Positions 46,725 to 58,984 of a DNA stretch of 64,000 bases are shown here, one piece after another. The DNA lies in contig NZ_JAFBEX010000001.1 of the NCBI RefSeq assembly GCF_016908975.1, positions 248,001 to 312,000 on the forward strand, in the 5' to 3' direction. The stretch comes from Neobacillus cucumis (GTDB taxonomy: Bacteria > Bacillota > Bacilli > Bacillales > Cytobacillaceae). The notes under the pieces were generated by a model. That model made no database searches. It worked only from the letters and a program-made list of their open reading frames with translations, and had not been told where the DNA came from. The stretch's first letter is position 1. Each line of letters opens with the position of its first letter. The translations under genes were made by a program, and so were the position numbers.

Positions 46725-48137
46725 TTATTCTAATTTCTCACCATTTGTAGCAATAAGCTCTTTATACCAATAAAAGCTTTGCTTACGGATACGGCGTAAG
46801 TCTTTCAAATCAAACTCTTCGCGGTTCACAAAGATAAAACCATAACGCTTGCTGCAACCTTGATGCGTACTAATAAGGTCAATGGCTGACCATGGGCAGA
46901 ATCCAAATACCTCGACACCATCGGTAATCGCTAATTGCATTTGCTCAATATGCTTTCGTAAGAAATCAATGCGATAAGGATCGTTTACCACATCACCTTC
47001 CTCGAGCTTATCGAATGCACCTAATCCATTTTCTGTAACAATCAATGGAAGGTTATAGCGATCATAGATTTCTCTTAATGTGTTTCTAAAACCAACCGGG
47101 TCAATCTCCCAGCCAAACTCATTCTTTTTCAGGTTCGGATTGGTTGCACCTTTATAAACACCTTGCTCTCCAATCGTGATATGCTGGTCTCCTGTGTGAC
47201 CAACATCTGTACCGTCTCCTTCACTTGCCGCAACCGTTTGGGAAGTATAATAGTTAAAAGCAATAAAGTCAGGCTTCGCACTTGCTAAAACTTCCATATC
47301 ACCATCAAGAATGGTTGGAACATAGCCTTTTTCTTCAAAGTAGTTCCAAGCAGTTGTATTATAACGGCCAAATACAGCCATATCTAAGTAAAGCCAGTTA
47401 CGAATCGCTGAATAATTTTGAGCAGCCATAATATCTTCCGGCTTAGAGCTTGCTGGATAGATGGAGACAATGTTCGGTGCCGGACCAATTTTTGCATTTG
47501 GCAGCATTTGATGGCACAAATTCATCGCTTTTGCCTGCGCCACGAGCATGTGGTGGTTTTGCTGATACAATTCCTTTTTAGGATTTTCTAAGTTAGGGTC
47601 AACGGTACCAATCGCATCACCATGCAGGATCATCATATTTTGTTCGTTAATAGTTAACCAATAGTTTACCCGGTCACCGAAGTTTTCAAATAAGGTTTGG
47701 GCATAAACTTCAAAGGCATCAATGGTTTCGCGGTTTGACCAGCCGCCTTTTTGCTGTAGGGCATATGGCAAGTCAAAATGGTACATCGTCACAATCGGTT
47801 CGATCCCATGTGCAACGATTTCATTGATTAAATTATTATAAAACTCGATTCCTTTTTGATTCAGTTCTCCAGAACCATTCGGATAGAGTCTTGTCCAAGC
47901 AATTGAGAAGCGATAGGCTTTATATCCCATTTCGGCTAATAGCGCAATGTCTTCTTTGTAATGATGATAATGGTCGCTGGCAACTTTAAAATCGGTAGTG
48001 CCTTCTGGGTATTTCGCCATATCGATGACAGATGGACCTTTTCCATCTTCATTCCAGGCCCCTTCGATTTGATATGCTGATGTGGAACCGCCCCAGAAAA
48101 AGTCCTTTGAGAATGGTTTAAGTTTAGAGTGTTTCAT
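46725..48137 (-). CDS. GH1 6-phospho-beta-glucosidase
   Basis: A 470-aa GH1 enzyme. The acid/base is E165 (LTINEQN) and the nucleophile E369 (IVTENGLG). The phosphate-recognising C-terminal region (CSKRYGFIFV) marks it as a phospho-beta-glucosidase. The start is set at 48137, behind GGAGGAA, not at the upstream ATG. It is paralogous to 50015-51451. An IS element and repeats separate it from the licT/bglP/GH1 operon, so it may once have been the operon's last gene. Confidence 0.9.
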   Translation of the reverse strand: MKHSKLKPFSKDFFWGGSTSAYQIEGAWNEDGKGPSVIDMAKYPEGTTDFKVASDHYHHYKEDIALLAEMGYKAYRFSIAWTRLYPNGSGELNQKGIEFYNNLINEIVAHGIEPIVTMYHFDLPYALQQKGGWSNRETIDAFEVYAQTLFENFGDRVNYWLTINEQNMMILHGDAIGTVDPNLENPKKELYQQNHHMLVAQAKAMNLCHQMLPNAKIGPAPNIVSIYPASSKPEDIMAAQNYSAIRNWLYLDMAVFGRYNTTAWNYFEEKGYVPTILDGDMEVLASAKPDFIAFNYYTSQTVAASEGDGTDVGHTGDQHITIGEQGVYKGATNPNLKKNEFGWEIDPVGFRNTLREIYDRYNLPLIVTENGLGAFDKLEEGDVVNDPYRIDFLRKHIEQMQLAITDGVEVFGFCPWSAIDLISTHQGCSKRYGFIFVNREEFDLKDLRRIRKQSFYWYKELIATNGEKLE

Positions 48138-48213
48138 GTAAAGTTCCTCCAGTTTCAAATTGTTTTTTCAGAATTGGTCTTTATTGACCGAGATTCTCTT
48201 TATTCTTGGTCTT

Positions 48214-48258
48214 CAGGGGTTATGAACCCTTCTTTATCTACCGAACCTACTCACTTCA
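48214..48258. repeat. 52-bp tandem array, left part (interrupted by IS)
   Basis: It contains GGGGTTATGAACCC and TTATCTACCGAAC, repeated right of the IS at 49834-49865. Removing the IS and one copy of the 9-bp duplication restores a 52-bp spacing (48219 to 49839). Confidence 0.65.
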
Positions 48259-48340
48259 GTCAAGTCCAGTAAATTGTGTAAAAATTGTCAACAATGAAAC
48301 TTAGGCTTACATAAAATTATGATAAGTGGACTTCACATAT

Positions 48341-48454
48341 TTCGAATTAACATTGAGTGGCGGGCATGATAGCCTGGAGGGCAAGCCAGGGGTTGTTAAA
48401 CTCCTGGCTTCCTGGCTTTACATCATGCCCGCAGAGGCTCAATGTCAATTCGAA
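48341..48454. repeat. Long nested hairpin inside the IS, downstream of the transposase
   Basis: Four matching arm blocks, TTCGAATT, CATTGAG, CGGGCATGAT and AGCCAGG, recur in reverse complement on the other side, so 114 bp fold into one interrupted hairpin. It lies between the transposase stop and the left end of the IS and contains no plausible gene. Confidence 0.65.
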
Positions 48455-48547
48455 ATTAGGCCATCCACCACACCCTAAAACTACTTTCTTAAGTATTTCA
48501 AAATTGAGATAATTTGATTCCAATCGGGACCTAACGAACATGTGTGT

Positions 48548-49719
48548 TTACTCATTTCCTACAGGTAATAATCTTTTATTTGCTAGTTCTTCTGCAATAT
48601 CCATCAATACTGCTCCAATCAATCTGAACGCTGATTGTGTATTGGGGAAAATTCGTATAACTTGTTCCCTTCTCCTAACCTCTTGATTTAATCGTTCTAA
48701 CGAATTTGTACTACGAATAAATAGGCGATATTTAGAAGGTTGGTTGAGGTATTGAATGGCATCTTCGAAGCCATTTTCTAATGTTTCTATAGCCTTTTCC
48801 AGTTTTGGATTTTCTCCAAAACTCTTTAAAAACTCTTCTTTGAATTTCCTAGCATCTTCAACTTTTACAGCATCAAATATTCTCTTTAAGCCTATTTTCA
48901 CATCTTCCATGTCTTTTTTAGGCAATTGACTAAAGATATTGCGTCTAAAATGTACCGTGCAGCGTTGCCAAGTAGTCCCTACAAATTCTTCCGCAATAGC
49001 CTTTTTTAAGCCCTTATGTGAATCTGATATGATTAATTTAGGTGATTGGAGACCACGTGATTGTAAGTATTGAAAAAATCTCTGCCAGGCTTCATAGCTC
49101 TCCGTGTGATCTACCTTTAAACCTAAGATTTCCCGGCCATTCTGTTCATTAATCGCCGTGGCAATATAAACAGCCTTAGACACCACACGGTGATGTTCCC
49201 TGACTTTGATGTACATGGCATCAGCATAAATATATGGATAATATGTTGTGTTAAGAGACCTATTAGCCCATGTATTAACAATTGGATCAAGCTTCTCTGT
49301 TAGAGAAGAAACAAAAGATTTTGAGACGTTCTCCCCACATAATTGTTCCACAATATTTTTTACCTTACGAGTAGACACCCCATTTACAACCATTTCAAGC
49401 ATGGAAAGGGCAAAGGCTTGGTCACACCGGGAATATTTTTCAAATATAGTTGGTGAAAATTCTCCATTTCGCGTACGAGGCACTTTCAAGGAATTTTACC
49501 GATACTCAATAGTAACTCCCGTTCATAGTAACCGTTTCGGTAGTCACGACGATCCGATGTACGTTCGTAAGTCCCAGCCTGTAAGTAGTCATCACGTTCT
49601 TTTTCCATAACTGAATTTAAAACTAGAACTACGGAAGCTTTAACAACAGCGTTTAAATCCGAATTCATTACGTAGTCTTTTAAATCCTCAATATTTAGGT
49701 TAAACTGAATTTGAGTCAT
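48548..49719 (-). pseudogene. IS256-family (mutator-type) transposase, frameshifted
   Basis: The N-terminal part (from ATG 49719, behind GAGGAGG) reads MTQIQFNLNIEDLKDYV to ELLLSIGKI and then stops. The remainder restarts in another frame at LKVPRTRNGEF and holds the DDE catalytic residues: Asp in YADAMYIKV, Asp in IISDSHKGL and Glu in NSLERLNQE. The C-x-x-H motif (QRCTVHFRRN) is intact. One base is missing near 49495: with an A restored before CCTTG, the usual GKITLKVPRT junction is rebuilt. The copy is otherwise full length, so the mutation looks recent. Confidence 0.88.
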
Positions 49720-49826
49720 AATTAATTTCCTCCTCATGTTTTCGTCGCTGTTAACATTGTTGACTAGAGGAATTAATTTGACTCCTTTTCTTTTTACACA
49801 ATTATACGGACTCTATCCTCACTTCA

Positions 49827-49950
49827 TGGCTTTCGGGGGTTTTGAACCCTTCTTATCTACCGAACTTCCCGTTATCCCTGGTCTTTGGGAGTTATGAGCC
49901 CTTCGTCAACAGAAGATAACTAACTTTAATTCCTTTTAGCGTTATGAACC
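49827..49950. repeat. 52-bp tandem array, right part
   Basis: GTTTTGAACCC at 49839 and GTTATGAGCCC at 49891 are 52 bp apart, and a decayed GTTATGAACC follows at 49941. The units share the ACCGAAC and CCCTGGTCTTT segments with the left part. Confidence 0.65.
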
Positions 49951-49966
49951 AGCCAACCACTTTTTA

Positions 49967-50002
49967 TAAAAAAGAAAACCGGAAGCCATCATGGCTTACC
50001 GG
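49967..50002 (-). terminator. Intrinsic terminator of the licT-bglP-GH1 operon
   Basis: CCGGTAAGCCAT/ATGGCTTCCGG stem followed on the minus strand by TTTTCTTTTTT. Confidence 0.8.
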
Positions 50003-50014
50003 CAAGCTTCAGTA

Positions 50015-51469
<1,455 letters not shown>

Positions 51470-51517
51470 TTATAACTCCATTGGTTAGAGTTAGTTTTTA
51501 AACTAAATATTATGTAG

Positions 51518-51550
51518 CAAGTCAGGGGAATTTGGATTTCCCCTGGCTTG
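51518..51550 (-). other. Intercistronic stem-loop between bglP and the GH1 gene
   Basis: CAAGCCAGGGGAA pairs with TTCCCCTGACTTG around a 7-base loop, with one mismatch. No T-tract follows, so mRNA processing or stabilisation is more likely than termination. Confidence 0.5.
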
Positions 51551-51553
51551 GAA

Positions 51554-53533
<1,980 letters not shown>

Positions 53534-53614
53534 GTGTTAAAAATATTAAACTAGTAAAACTGCCGAAGTCACTTGTAAGAGCTAGTCAGTCCTTACAAAA
53601 CTTCCATTTAGGAA

Positions 53615-53702
53615 TAAAAAAAACCTAAATTGAATGCCATAAACAATCATAGTTATATGACAATACAATTTAGGTTTTGCCTGCTTGATCAGTAACAATC
53701 CT
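53615..53702 (-). promoter_or_regulatory. LicT-type RAT/terminator switch 1 (bglP leader)
   Basis: RAT at 53672-53702 (GGATTGTTACTG, GCAGGCAAAACCT) overlapping an AACCTAAATTG/CAATTTAGGTT terminator followed by eight T (53615-53678). It is upstream of, and in tandem with, the switch at 53443. Confidence 0.85.
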
Positions 53703-53777
53703 ATTAAATGAATATTAATTTGTGAATTTATAATAGCACACGCTTTCAATATAAGTCAACGCTTTCTTTCAAATAAT

Positions 53778-54611
53778 TTAGGATCTATTCACTACACGTT
53801 CAATATGAATCGTAAGATAGGCCATCTCTTCTTTTGTTAGTTCATGGTTATGTGTTTTTTTGATAAAATCGCGAATTTTCTCCACACATGCAAAAGCTTC
53901 TTTTTGTTTCTCTTTTACCATCTCATAGAGAAAGTCATCCCCGCTTTTGTGGGTAGTTTCCGTATACAACCGCTGCGCAAAGAACTTGAGATGGGTAAGA
54001 AAACGGAAATAGTTTAATGATTCCTCATCAAGCTCTATTTTGAAATGATATTTAACAATATTCAAAATATCTTGAATTAATCTGGTCATATTAACAACGT
54101 TTGGCATTTCTTCATTCAGCTCAGCATTGACAATATGCATGGCAATAAATCCCGACTCATCCTCAGGAAGCGAAATTCCAAGCGCCTCTTCTATCATCTT
54201 TAACGCCTTTAAACCGATTTCATATTCATCCGAATAAATTCTTTTGATTTCCCAGAGCAATGGATTAGAGATGGTTAAGCCCTTTTGGTTTCTCTCAATC
54301 GCGAAGGTGATATGGTCCGTTAACGATACATATATGCTGTCATTTAATTTTTTCCCCAGTTTTTCCTTCGCATATGAAATAATCTGTTCAGAAATATCCA
54401 TGTATTCCATGGGAACATCATACAGAAGCGTTTTAAATTTTTCCGAGACATCCTTATTGTCTAATTTAAAAATCTTCTCAATCTTTGATTCGTCTACAAG
54501 ATCACCAGGTCTTTTTTGAAACGCAATCCCCCTGCCCATAACGACAAGTTCTTTATTGTTGGGATCGATCACACTGATAACATTGTTATTAATTACTTTT
54601 GCGATTTTCAT
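53778..54611 (-). CDS. licT: LicT/BglG family transcriptional antiterminator
   Basis: A 277-aa antiterminator. The N-terminal CAT RNA-binding domain (MKIAKVINNNVISVI to about residue 57) is followed by two PTS regulation domains (about 65-170 and 171-277). Their conserved His occur in SLTDHITFA, FIAMHIVNAE, FLTHLKFFA and YLTIHIERV. The start at 54611 (AAAGGTG upstream) matches family N-termini. Its leader holds its own RAT/terminator, so it is autoregulated. Confidence 0.93.
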   Translation of the reverse strand: MKIAKVINNNVISVIDPNNKELVVMGRGIAFQKRPGDLVDESKIEKIFKLDNKDVSEKFKTLLYDVPMEYMDISEQIISYAKEKLGKKLNDSIYVSLTDHITFAIERNQKGLTISNPLLWEIKRIYSDEYEIGLKALKMIEEALGISLPEDESGFIAMHIVNAELNEEMPNVVNMTRLIQDILNIVKYHFKIELDEESLNYFRFLTHLKFFAQRLYTETTHKSGDDFLYEMVKEKQKEAFACVEKIRDFIKKTHNHELTKEEMAYLTIHIERVVNRS

Positions 54612-54644
54612 GTCAATCACCTTTGAATGTTATTTTTCTAAAAA

Positions 54645-54711
54645 ATAAAACCTAAAACTAACGTCAATAACATTAGTCTTAGGTTTTGCCTGATTTAACA
54701 GTTACAATCCT
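54645..54711 (-). promoter_or_regulatory. LicT-type RAT/terminator switch in the licT leader
   Basis: RAT at 54681-54711 (GGATTGTAACTG, CAGGCAAAACCT). It overlaps a terminator with an AAAACCTAAGACTAA stem ending in TTTTATTTTTT on the minus strand. Confidence 0.8.
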
Positions 54712-54795
54712 ATAAATTTAACTAAAATTCTATCACCAATTATACAGACAATCAATATTTAACCTACACAGGATAGGAAAATAGACCCCATCTTT

Positions 54796-55284
54796 TTATG
54801 GAAGTAGTCTTTTAATTAGTGATTTTGGTTTTTTTCGGACTTTCTCAGCAATCATTTGGACCACGTACATAAGGACCGATTTGGCCATAAAGAGAATAGC
54901 CATTTGGTAATGCTTTAAACGAACGAGCGAGGCGATCCCCATTCTTTTTAACACGTACATTCCTGGATAACTAAATAAAACGTCCATGACTAAATTCACA
55001 AGAAGATAGCGAAAGAATTTACCAAAGGTAAATTTTAATATCCAAATCGATCCTATAAAAAAAGGACCAAATAGGAGAGGCAATTCTCCCATTACATTAG
55101 GAATTAGTTTTTCGTAAAATCTCCACCAAGCTCTCCTTTTAGCCACTATGCTTTCGACAGAAATCCAAACGATGATAAAAAAGGCCCCAGGTAAATAGCG
55201 TTTGAAGTTTCTTTTTCCTAACATTGGTAATGACAGCCATGGGACCAGCATCATCACTAGTAATATCCATTTATTATATTTCAT
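54796..55284 (-). CDS. Hypothetical multi-pass membrane protein
   Basis: A 162-aa protein with three or four hydrophobic segments: residues 5-24, about 31-48, 68-88 and 95-110. It has a basic C-terminus (EKVRKKPKSLIKRLLP). The CBO0543-like pattern of short Bacillus membrane proteins comes to mind, but I cannot assign a family. The ATG at 55284 is preferred over the preceding TTG. It is alone between the licT leader and the divergent DinB gene, with no functional link visible. Confidence 0.75.
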   Translation of the reverse strand: MKYNKWILLVMMLVPWLSLPMLGKRNFKRYLPGAFFIIVWISVESIVAKRRAWWRFYEKLIPNVMGELPLLFGPFFIGSIWILKFTFGKFFRYLLVNLVMDVLFSYPGMYVLKRMGIASLVRLKHYQMAILFMAKSVLMYVVQMIAEKVRKKPKSLIKRLLP

Positions 55285-55465
55285 CAATCGCCATTCCTTT
55301 TTTTATTTTTAATATGCACAATACTTAGTGGTATTATTTACTATCTTGGAAAATAAATCCTATATTCAATAGAAGTTTCGAAATTGTTTTAATTGTGTTC
55401 TTTGAGACAGATAGGTAGCGATTTAATTTTTCAAAATTTATAATCATTAATAGGAGGCGAATAAA

Positions 55466-55996
55466 ATGATTCTACGACCAGAAGCAAATGAATTTCCGGA
55501 ATATTATGTTCCGTATGTAAAGTTAGTTCCAGAAGGCGACTTGCTAGAAATTTTAAAAGATAATTTTGAGAAAACAACTGCACTATTCGAAGGATTATCT
55601 GAAGAAAAGGGACTGTACCGTTACGCCACAGGAAAATGGAGTATCAAAGAAGTCCTTGGTCATATGGCTGACACGGAAAGAATTATGAGCTACCGTCTGC
55701 TTCGAGTTGGCCGTGGCGATAAAACACCACTTGCGGGCTTTAATGAGAACGACTATATTGCAGAATCTAATTTTGATGGACTTCCTATTAAAAAGCTTTT
55801 AGAAGACTTCACCGCCGTACGCAATGCTACCATCACCCTAATTAACAATTTGCCAGAAAACGCATGGGAGAAAATAGGATTCGCAAACAACACAGAAATC
55901 ACCACCCGTGCCATTGCCTACATCATCGCAGGTCACGCACTCCACCACCTCAAAATAATAAATGAGCGCTATTTGGTGACAGGCACCATTAAATGA
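55466..55996 (+). CDS. DinB family protein
   Basis: A 176-aa four-helix DinB/YfiT-like protein. The three putative metal-binding His are in VLGHMADTE (near residue 70) and HALHHL (near 158 and 162). Many members are thiol-dependent (bacillithiol) transferases or stress proteins. The ribosome binding site is AGGAGG. The last codons coincide with the TGGTGACAGGCACCA micro-palindrome seen again at 57657. Confidence 0.88.
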   Translation: MILRPEANEFPEYYVPYVKLVPEGDLLEILKDNFEKTTALFEGLSEEKGLYRYATGKWSIKEVLGHMADTERIMSYRLLRVGRGDKTPLAGFNENDYIAESNFDGLPIKKLLEDFTAVRNATITLINNLPENAWEKIGFANNTEITTRAIAYIIAGHALHHLKIINERYLVTGTIK

Positions 55997-56190
55997 TTTG
56001 GCATCAAGTTATAGGGGAAACCTCCATTTTGGTTTCCTTTTTAATTGCGAACATTTGTTCTTTGTTTTATAATTGAAATATCGGTAATAATAGGAAATGG
56101 GATTCATGGATTTGTTGTTCAAGCAAAAATTCTTGAAGCATTCCTTGTTTCCAGTTATCGAAATAGAACTAACCTAAGGAGATGGAGATT

Positions 56191-56616
56191 ATGTCATTAC
56201 GTTTGATCCCTTATTTAGTAATGGATGGCAATGCAAAGGAAGCAATTCAATTTTATCAAAAGGCTTTAGATGCTCAGGTTCTCTTTAGCCAATCGTTTGG
56301 AGAGATGCCGGAAAATCCAGAATTCCCTCTACCTGCAGATGCAAAAGACCTTGTTAGTCACGCAACCATTAAGGTTGGTGAGACAGAAGTAATGTTTTCT
56401 GATAACTTCCCTGGTACACCACATCAGAGCGGAAATCAGGTAACTCTTTGTCTTTCTACGAATGATGCTGAACAGGCACGCAAGTTCTTTGATGCTTTAC
56501 AGGATGGCGGGCAAGTAGGCATGCCGCTTCAAGAAACCTTTTTCAGTCCAGCTTACGGATCTGTAACGGATAAATTCGGTGTCAACTTTCAAATCTTTAC
56601 TGAGGGCAGACAATAA
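56191..56616 (+). CDS. VOC family protein (PhnB/YjdN-like)
   Basis: A 141-aa vicinal-oxygen-chelate fold protein of the PhnB/YjdN subgroup. It has LIPYLVMDGNAKEAIQFYQKA at the start, HATIKVGETEVMFSD in the middle and YGSVTDKFGVNFQIF at the end. The ATG at 56191 lies eight bases after AAGGAG; the earlier ATG touches that site. The enzymatic role is unknown for the subgroup. It is a single-gene unit. Confidence 0.87.
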   Translation: MSLRLIPYLVMDGNAKEAIQFYQKALDAQVLFSQSFGEMPENPEFPLPADAKDLVSHATIKVGETEVMFSDNFPGTPHQSGNQVTLCLSTNDAEQARKFFDALQDGGQVGMPLQETFFSPAYGSVTDKFGVNFQIFTEGRQ

Positions 56617-56680
56617 TTCCAACACTTTCCGAAACGTTTCATTCAGCTTAAGACATATACATAAAGGAATAATACAATAG

Positions 56681-56727
56681 AAAACCGGCTTTGCAGCATG
56701 TAATTCATGCCGCAAAGCCGGTTTTTC
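56681..56727. terminator. Bidirectional intrinsic terminator
   Basis: AAAACCGGCTTTGC/GCAAAGCCGGTTTT, a 14-bp stem with a nested CATG helix and T-tracts on both strands, between convergent genes. Confidence 0.85.
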
Positions 56728-56756
56728 ATTTTTTATAAAGAATAAAATTATGGCCG

Positions 56757-57554
56757 TTATAAATGAACCTTTACTTCTACTCCAAAATGGTCGGATACAA
56801 TCAGTTTATTAGTATTGTTAAAGATTACATTTGAAAAATATGTCTCAACTGGCTTATTACTTAAGATTAGATCGATTCGCAGGTCATTCTCATTATCGTT
56901 CCAGCCTTTAATTTTTCCCTTAACTGTAGTACCTTCATCCTTTTCCTTAGCCAAATGGTAGGTGTCATAAAGACCGTGACTTAGTAAATATTCATATCCC
57001 TCACCCTTGAGAGCAGCATCATTGTTAAAATCCCCCATAAGAAAGAATTGTTCATCCCAATTCATTTCTTTCAGTAACTTGTCCACCTGTACTTTAAAGG
57101 GCTCCTCCTCATCATGCCACCATCCCATATGACAAGAATAGAAGGTGTAAGGTTTATCCTCATAAAGGATTGTCGCTCCTACAGTTCTTCTTGTCTTCCA
57201 GTTACCAGCATAATCCTCGCTTTGCGAGACATAAAAGGAGTGCTGTTTGAGAACCGGATGCTTAGTTAAGAGGGCGATCCCTTCTTCATAAGTTCCATTA
57301 TTAACATAGTGGGTTACATCCCACACAAACGAATATTCTTCGTTACCGAGTTTTTTTAGTTCCTGCAGAAGTACATAGCCATAATTGTTCTTTTTTACTT
57401 TCCCATCCACATACTCTTCCGCGATTGCTTGACTAACCTCTTGCAATGCAATTACATCATACGAGTTTCCGCTAATCGTTTTTGCTAGATGTACAATCTT
57501 ATCAAGTTGATGTTCCTCTTTCCAAGAATGACAATTTAATGTTAAAAGCTTCAT
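56757..57554 (-). CDS. Endonuclease/exonuclease/phosphatase family protein
   Basis: A 265-aa metal-dependent hydrolase. The family blocks are MKLLTLNCHSW (Asn), DVIALQEVSQ (Glu), SCHMGWW, LMGDFNNDA (Asp/Asn) and IVSDHFGVEV (Asp/His). No signal peptide is seen, so it is not a typical secreted sphingomyelinase; a nuclease or phosphodiesterase acting in the cytoplasm is likelier. The ATG at 57554 follows a GGGGTG site. Confidence 0.87.
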   Translation of the reverse strand: MKLLTLNCHSWKEEHQLDKIVHLAKTISGNSYDVIALQEVSQAIAEEYVDGKVKKNNYGYVLLQELKKLGNEEYSFVWDVTHYVNNGTYEEGIALLTKHPVLKQHSFYVSQSEDYAGNWKTRRTVGATILYEDKPYTFYSCHMGWWHDEEEPFKVQVDKLLKEMNWDEQFFLMGDFNNDAALKGEGYEYLLSHGLYDTYHLAKEKDEGTTVKGKIKGWNDNENDLRIDLILSNKPVETYFSNVIFNNTNKLIVSDHFGVEVKVHL

Positions 57555-57683
57555 ATTCACCACACCCCGATGTCGTTTAACCCGTATTTTACCATACTCA
57601 GCTAACGGGTAAAATCAAATGAGCTTCTTACATTATTATTGTGTGAATACCATTAATGGTGACAGGCACCATTTATAACATCA

Positions 57684-58289
57684 TTAGCTGGTGCGGGCAG
57701 ATGCTGGTTGGTACTTTCTCATAGGACCTTTTTCGAGTACTTCTTGTAAGTAAAGGTTTCCTTGTGGGCTTGTTTTCTTTAGCAGGTCCATTAGATATGT
57801 AATATCATCGAGCGCTCTATGTGTTTGGTGATTAGTAATATCATGGGCCTGTAATAATGTCAAAAGTTTTCCGTTCGGGAATCCGTAATTCTTCCAAGGG
57901 ATATTTCTCATCGTGCAATACCATTTTAATTCATTAACTTCAGGATACATGTGGTATAAGAAGCTGCGGTCAAAGGAAGCATTATGGGCAAATACCGCAT
58001 CAGCCCGATGGAAATAGGTTTTGATCTTTACATCATAAAAACTTTTTCCTTTGACTAACTCATAAGGAATCCCATGTACTCGAAAAGCGGTATTATAGTT
58101 ATTCCGAGCTGTCTGTGAAAGAGGCTCTCGCAGGAAGGAATCTTCCTCAATAATCTCGATGATTTTCCCTGTTTCCTTTCGGTAAGTAAATAATTTCAAA
58201 GCTAGTTCAATCACTTCGTCCTTTGTTGGTCCCAAACCAGTTGTTTCAACGTCCAATAATAGTCCAAATTGTTCCGATCTTTGCATCAT
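57684..58289 (-). CDS. 3'-5' exonuclease (DnaQ/DEDD family)
   Basis: A 201-aa exonuclease domain protein. Exo I is LLLDVETTGLG (D13, E15), Exo II is in the VFAHNASFDRSFL block, and Exo III is HRALDDITYLMD. This is the DEDDh layout of proofreading-type and single-stranded exonucleases. AAGGA lies upstream of the ATG at 58289. It stands alone, and its role (repair or RNA/DNA turnover) cannot be settled. Confidence 0.9.
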   Translation of the reverse strand: MMQRSEQFGLLLDVETTGLGPTKDEVIELALKLFTYRKETGKIIEIIEEDSFLREPLSQTARNNYNTAFRVHGIPYELVKGKSFYDVKIKTYFHRADAVFAHNASFDRSFLYHMYPEVNELKWYCTMRNIPWKNYGFPNGKLLTLLQAHDITNHQTHRALDDITYLMDLLKKTSPQGNLYLQEVLEKGPMRKYQPASARTS

Positions 58290-58376
58290 GATCATTCCTT
58301 AAAATATAATTAACTACATTATAACAAAGCTAAGATTTTAAAACATAACCATTCTACCAAGTGCTAAAAAAAGGAA

Positions 58377-58408
58377 AAAGACATTCCCACAGAATAAGAA
58401 TGTCTTCC
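58377..58408 (-). terminator. Intrinsic terminator of the Rrf2 regulator gene
   Basis: AAGACATTC/GAATGTCTT stem, then TTTTCC on the minus strand. Confidence 0.7.
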
Positions 58409-58411
58409 GTC

Positions 58412-58852
58412 TTATTTTTCAGTTAGTTGCTCTTTTTCGATTATATCCTTTACAACATCTTTAATGGTCACATTCCCAAGCGCCTTCTCCAATGCAGTCT
58501 GGGCGATTGAAAAGAAAGGGCCGATTGCATCTTGAATATTTCTTCCCACTGGACAAGCAGGATTTGGATGTTCGTGGATACTAAATAATTCATCTTCCTT
58601 CACTACATCAACCGCTTTATAAACATCAAGTAAAGTAATTTGTGATAAATCCTTCGCTAATTCAGCTCCTGCAACCCCAGGTCGTACATTTACCAGTCCA
58701 GCGTTTTTTAACATCCCCATAATTTTTCTAATTACTACTGGATTCGTATTTACACTACCTGCTAAATACTCAGATGTACTTACCCCACTTTTATTTATCT
58801 CAATAAGGGATAATATATGAATGCCAACAGCAAACCGACTGCTTATAGACAC
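58412..58852 (-). CDS. Rrf2 family transcriptional regulator (YwnA-like)
   Basis: A winged-helix regulator of 146 aa from GTG 58852. I prefer this start because Rrf2 proteins begin at this point (SISSRFAVGIHIL) and AGGTGG lies upstream; the ATG at 58873 is the alternative. The recognition helix lies in VSTSEYLAGSVNTNPVVIRKI. Only one Cys (HPNPACPVG) is present, so it lacks the three-Cys Fe-S site of IscR/NsrR and resembles YwnA-type thiol-based sensors. Confidence 0.85.
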   Translation of the reverse strand: MSISSRFAVGIHILSLIEINKSGVSTSEYLAGSVNTNPVVIRKIMGMLKNAGLVNVRPGVAGAELAKDLSQITLLDVYKAVDVVKEDELFSIHEHPNPACPVGRNIQDAIGPFFSIAQTALEKALGNVTIKDVVKDIIEKEQLTEK

Positions 58853-58984
58853 ATATGCCACCTTCCTTTTCATTTAAAAACATTTCTCCATGTAATTATT
58901 CCGATTACATGTTTATTATACCGCAATAGCCTGGTTTCAATCAAAAAAGCAGTCATTTTGCCGTTGCTTTCCCCTTATTTCCAA

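Larger units (their letters stand above)
48250..49826. mobile_element. IS256-family insertion sequence (about 1.56 kb) with 9-bp target duplication
   Basis: The element proper is 48259-49817. It is flanked by the 9-bp direct repeat CTCACTTCA (48250-48258 and 49818-49826), matching the 8-9 bp duplications of this family. Imperfect terminal inverted repeats of about 25 bp share AGTCC and TTGTGTAAAAA. The single transposase gene is frameshifted, so this copy is probably inactive on its own. Confidence 0.8.

Noticed and set aside
48347..48541. A 64-aa frame downstream of the transposase
   Set aside because: It is contained in the long nested hairpin of the IS and has no start context.
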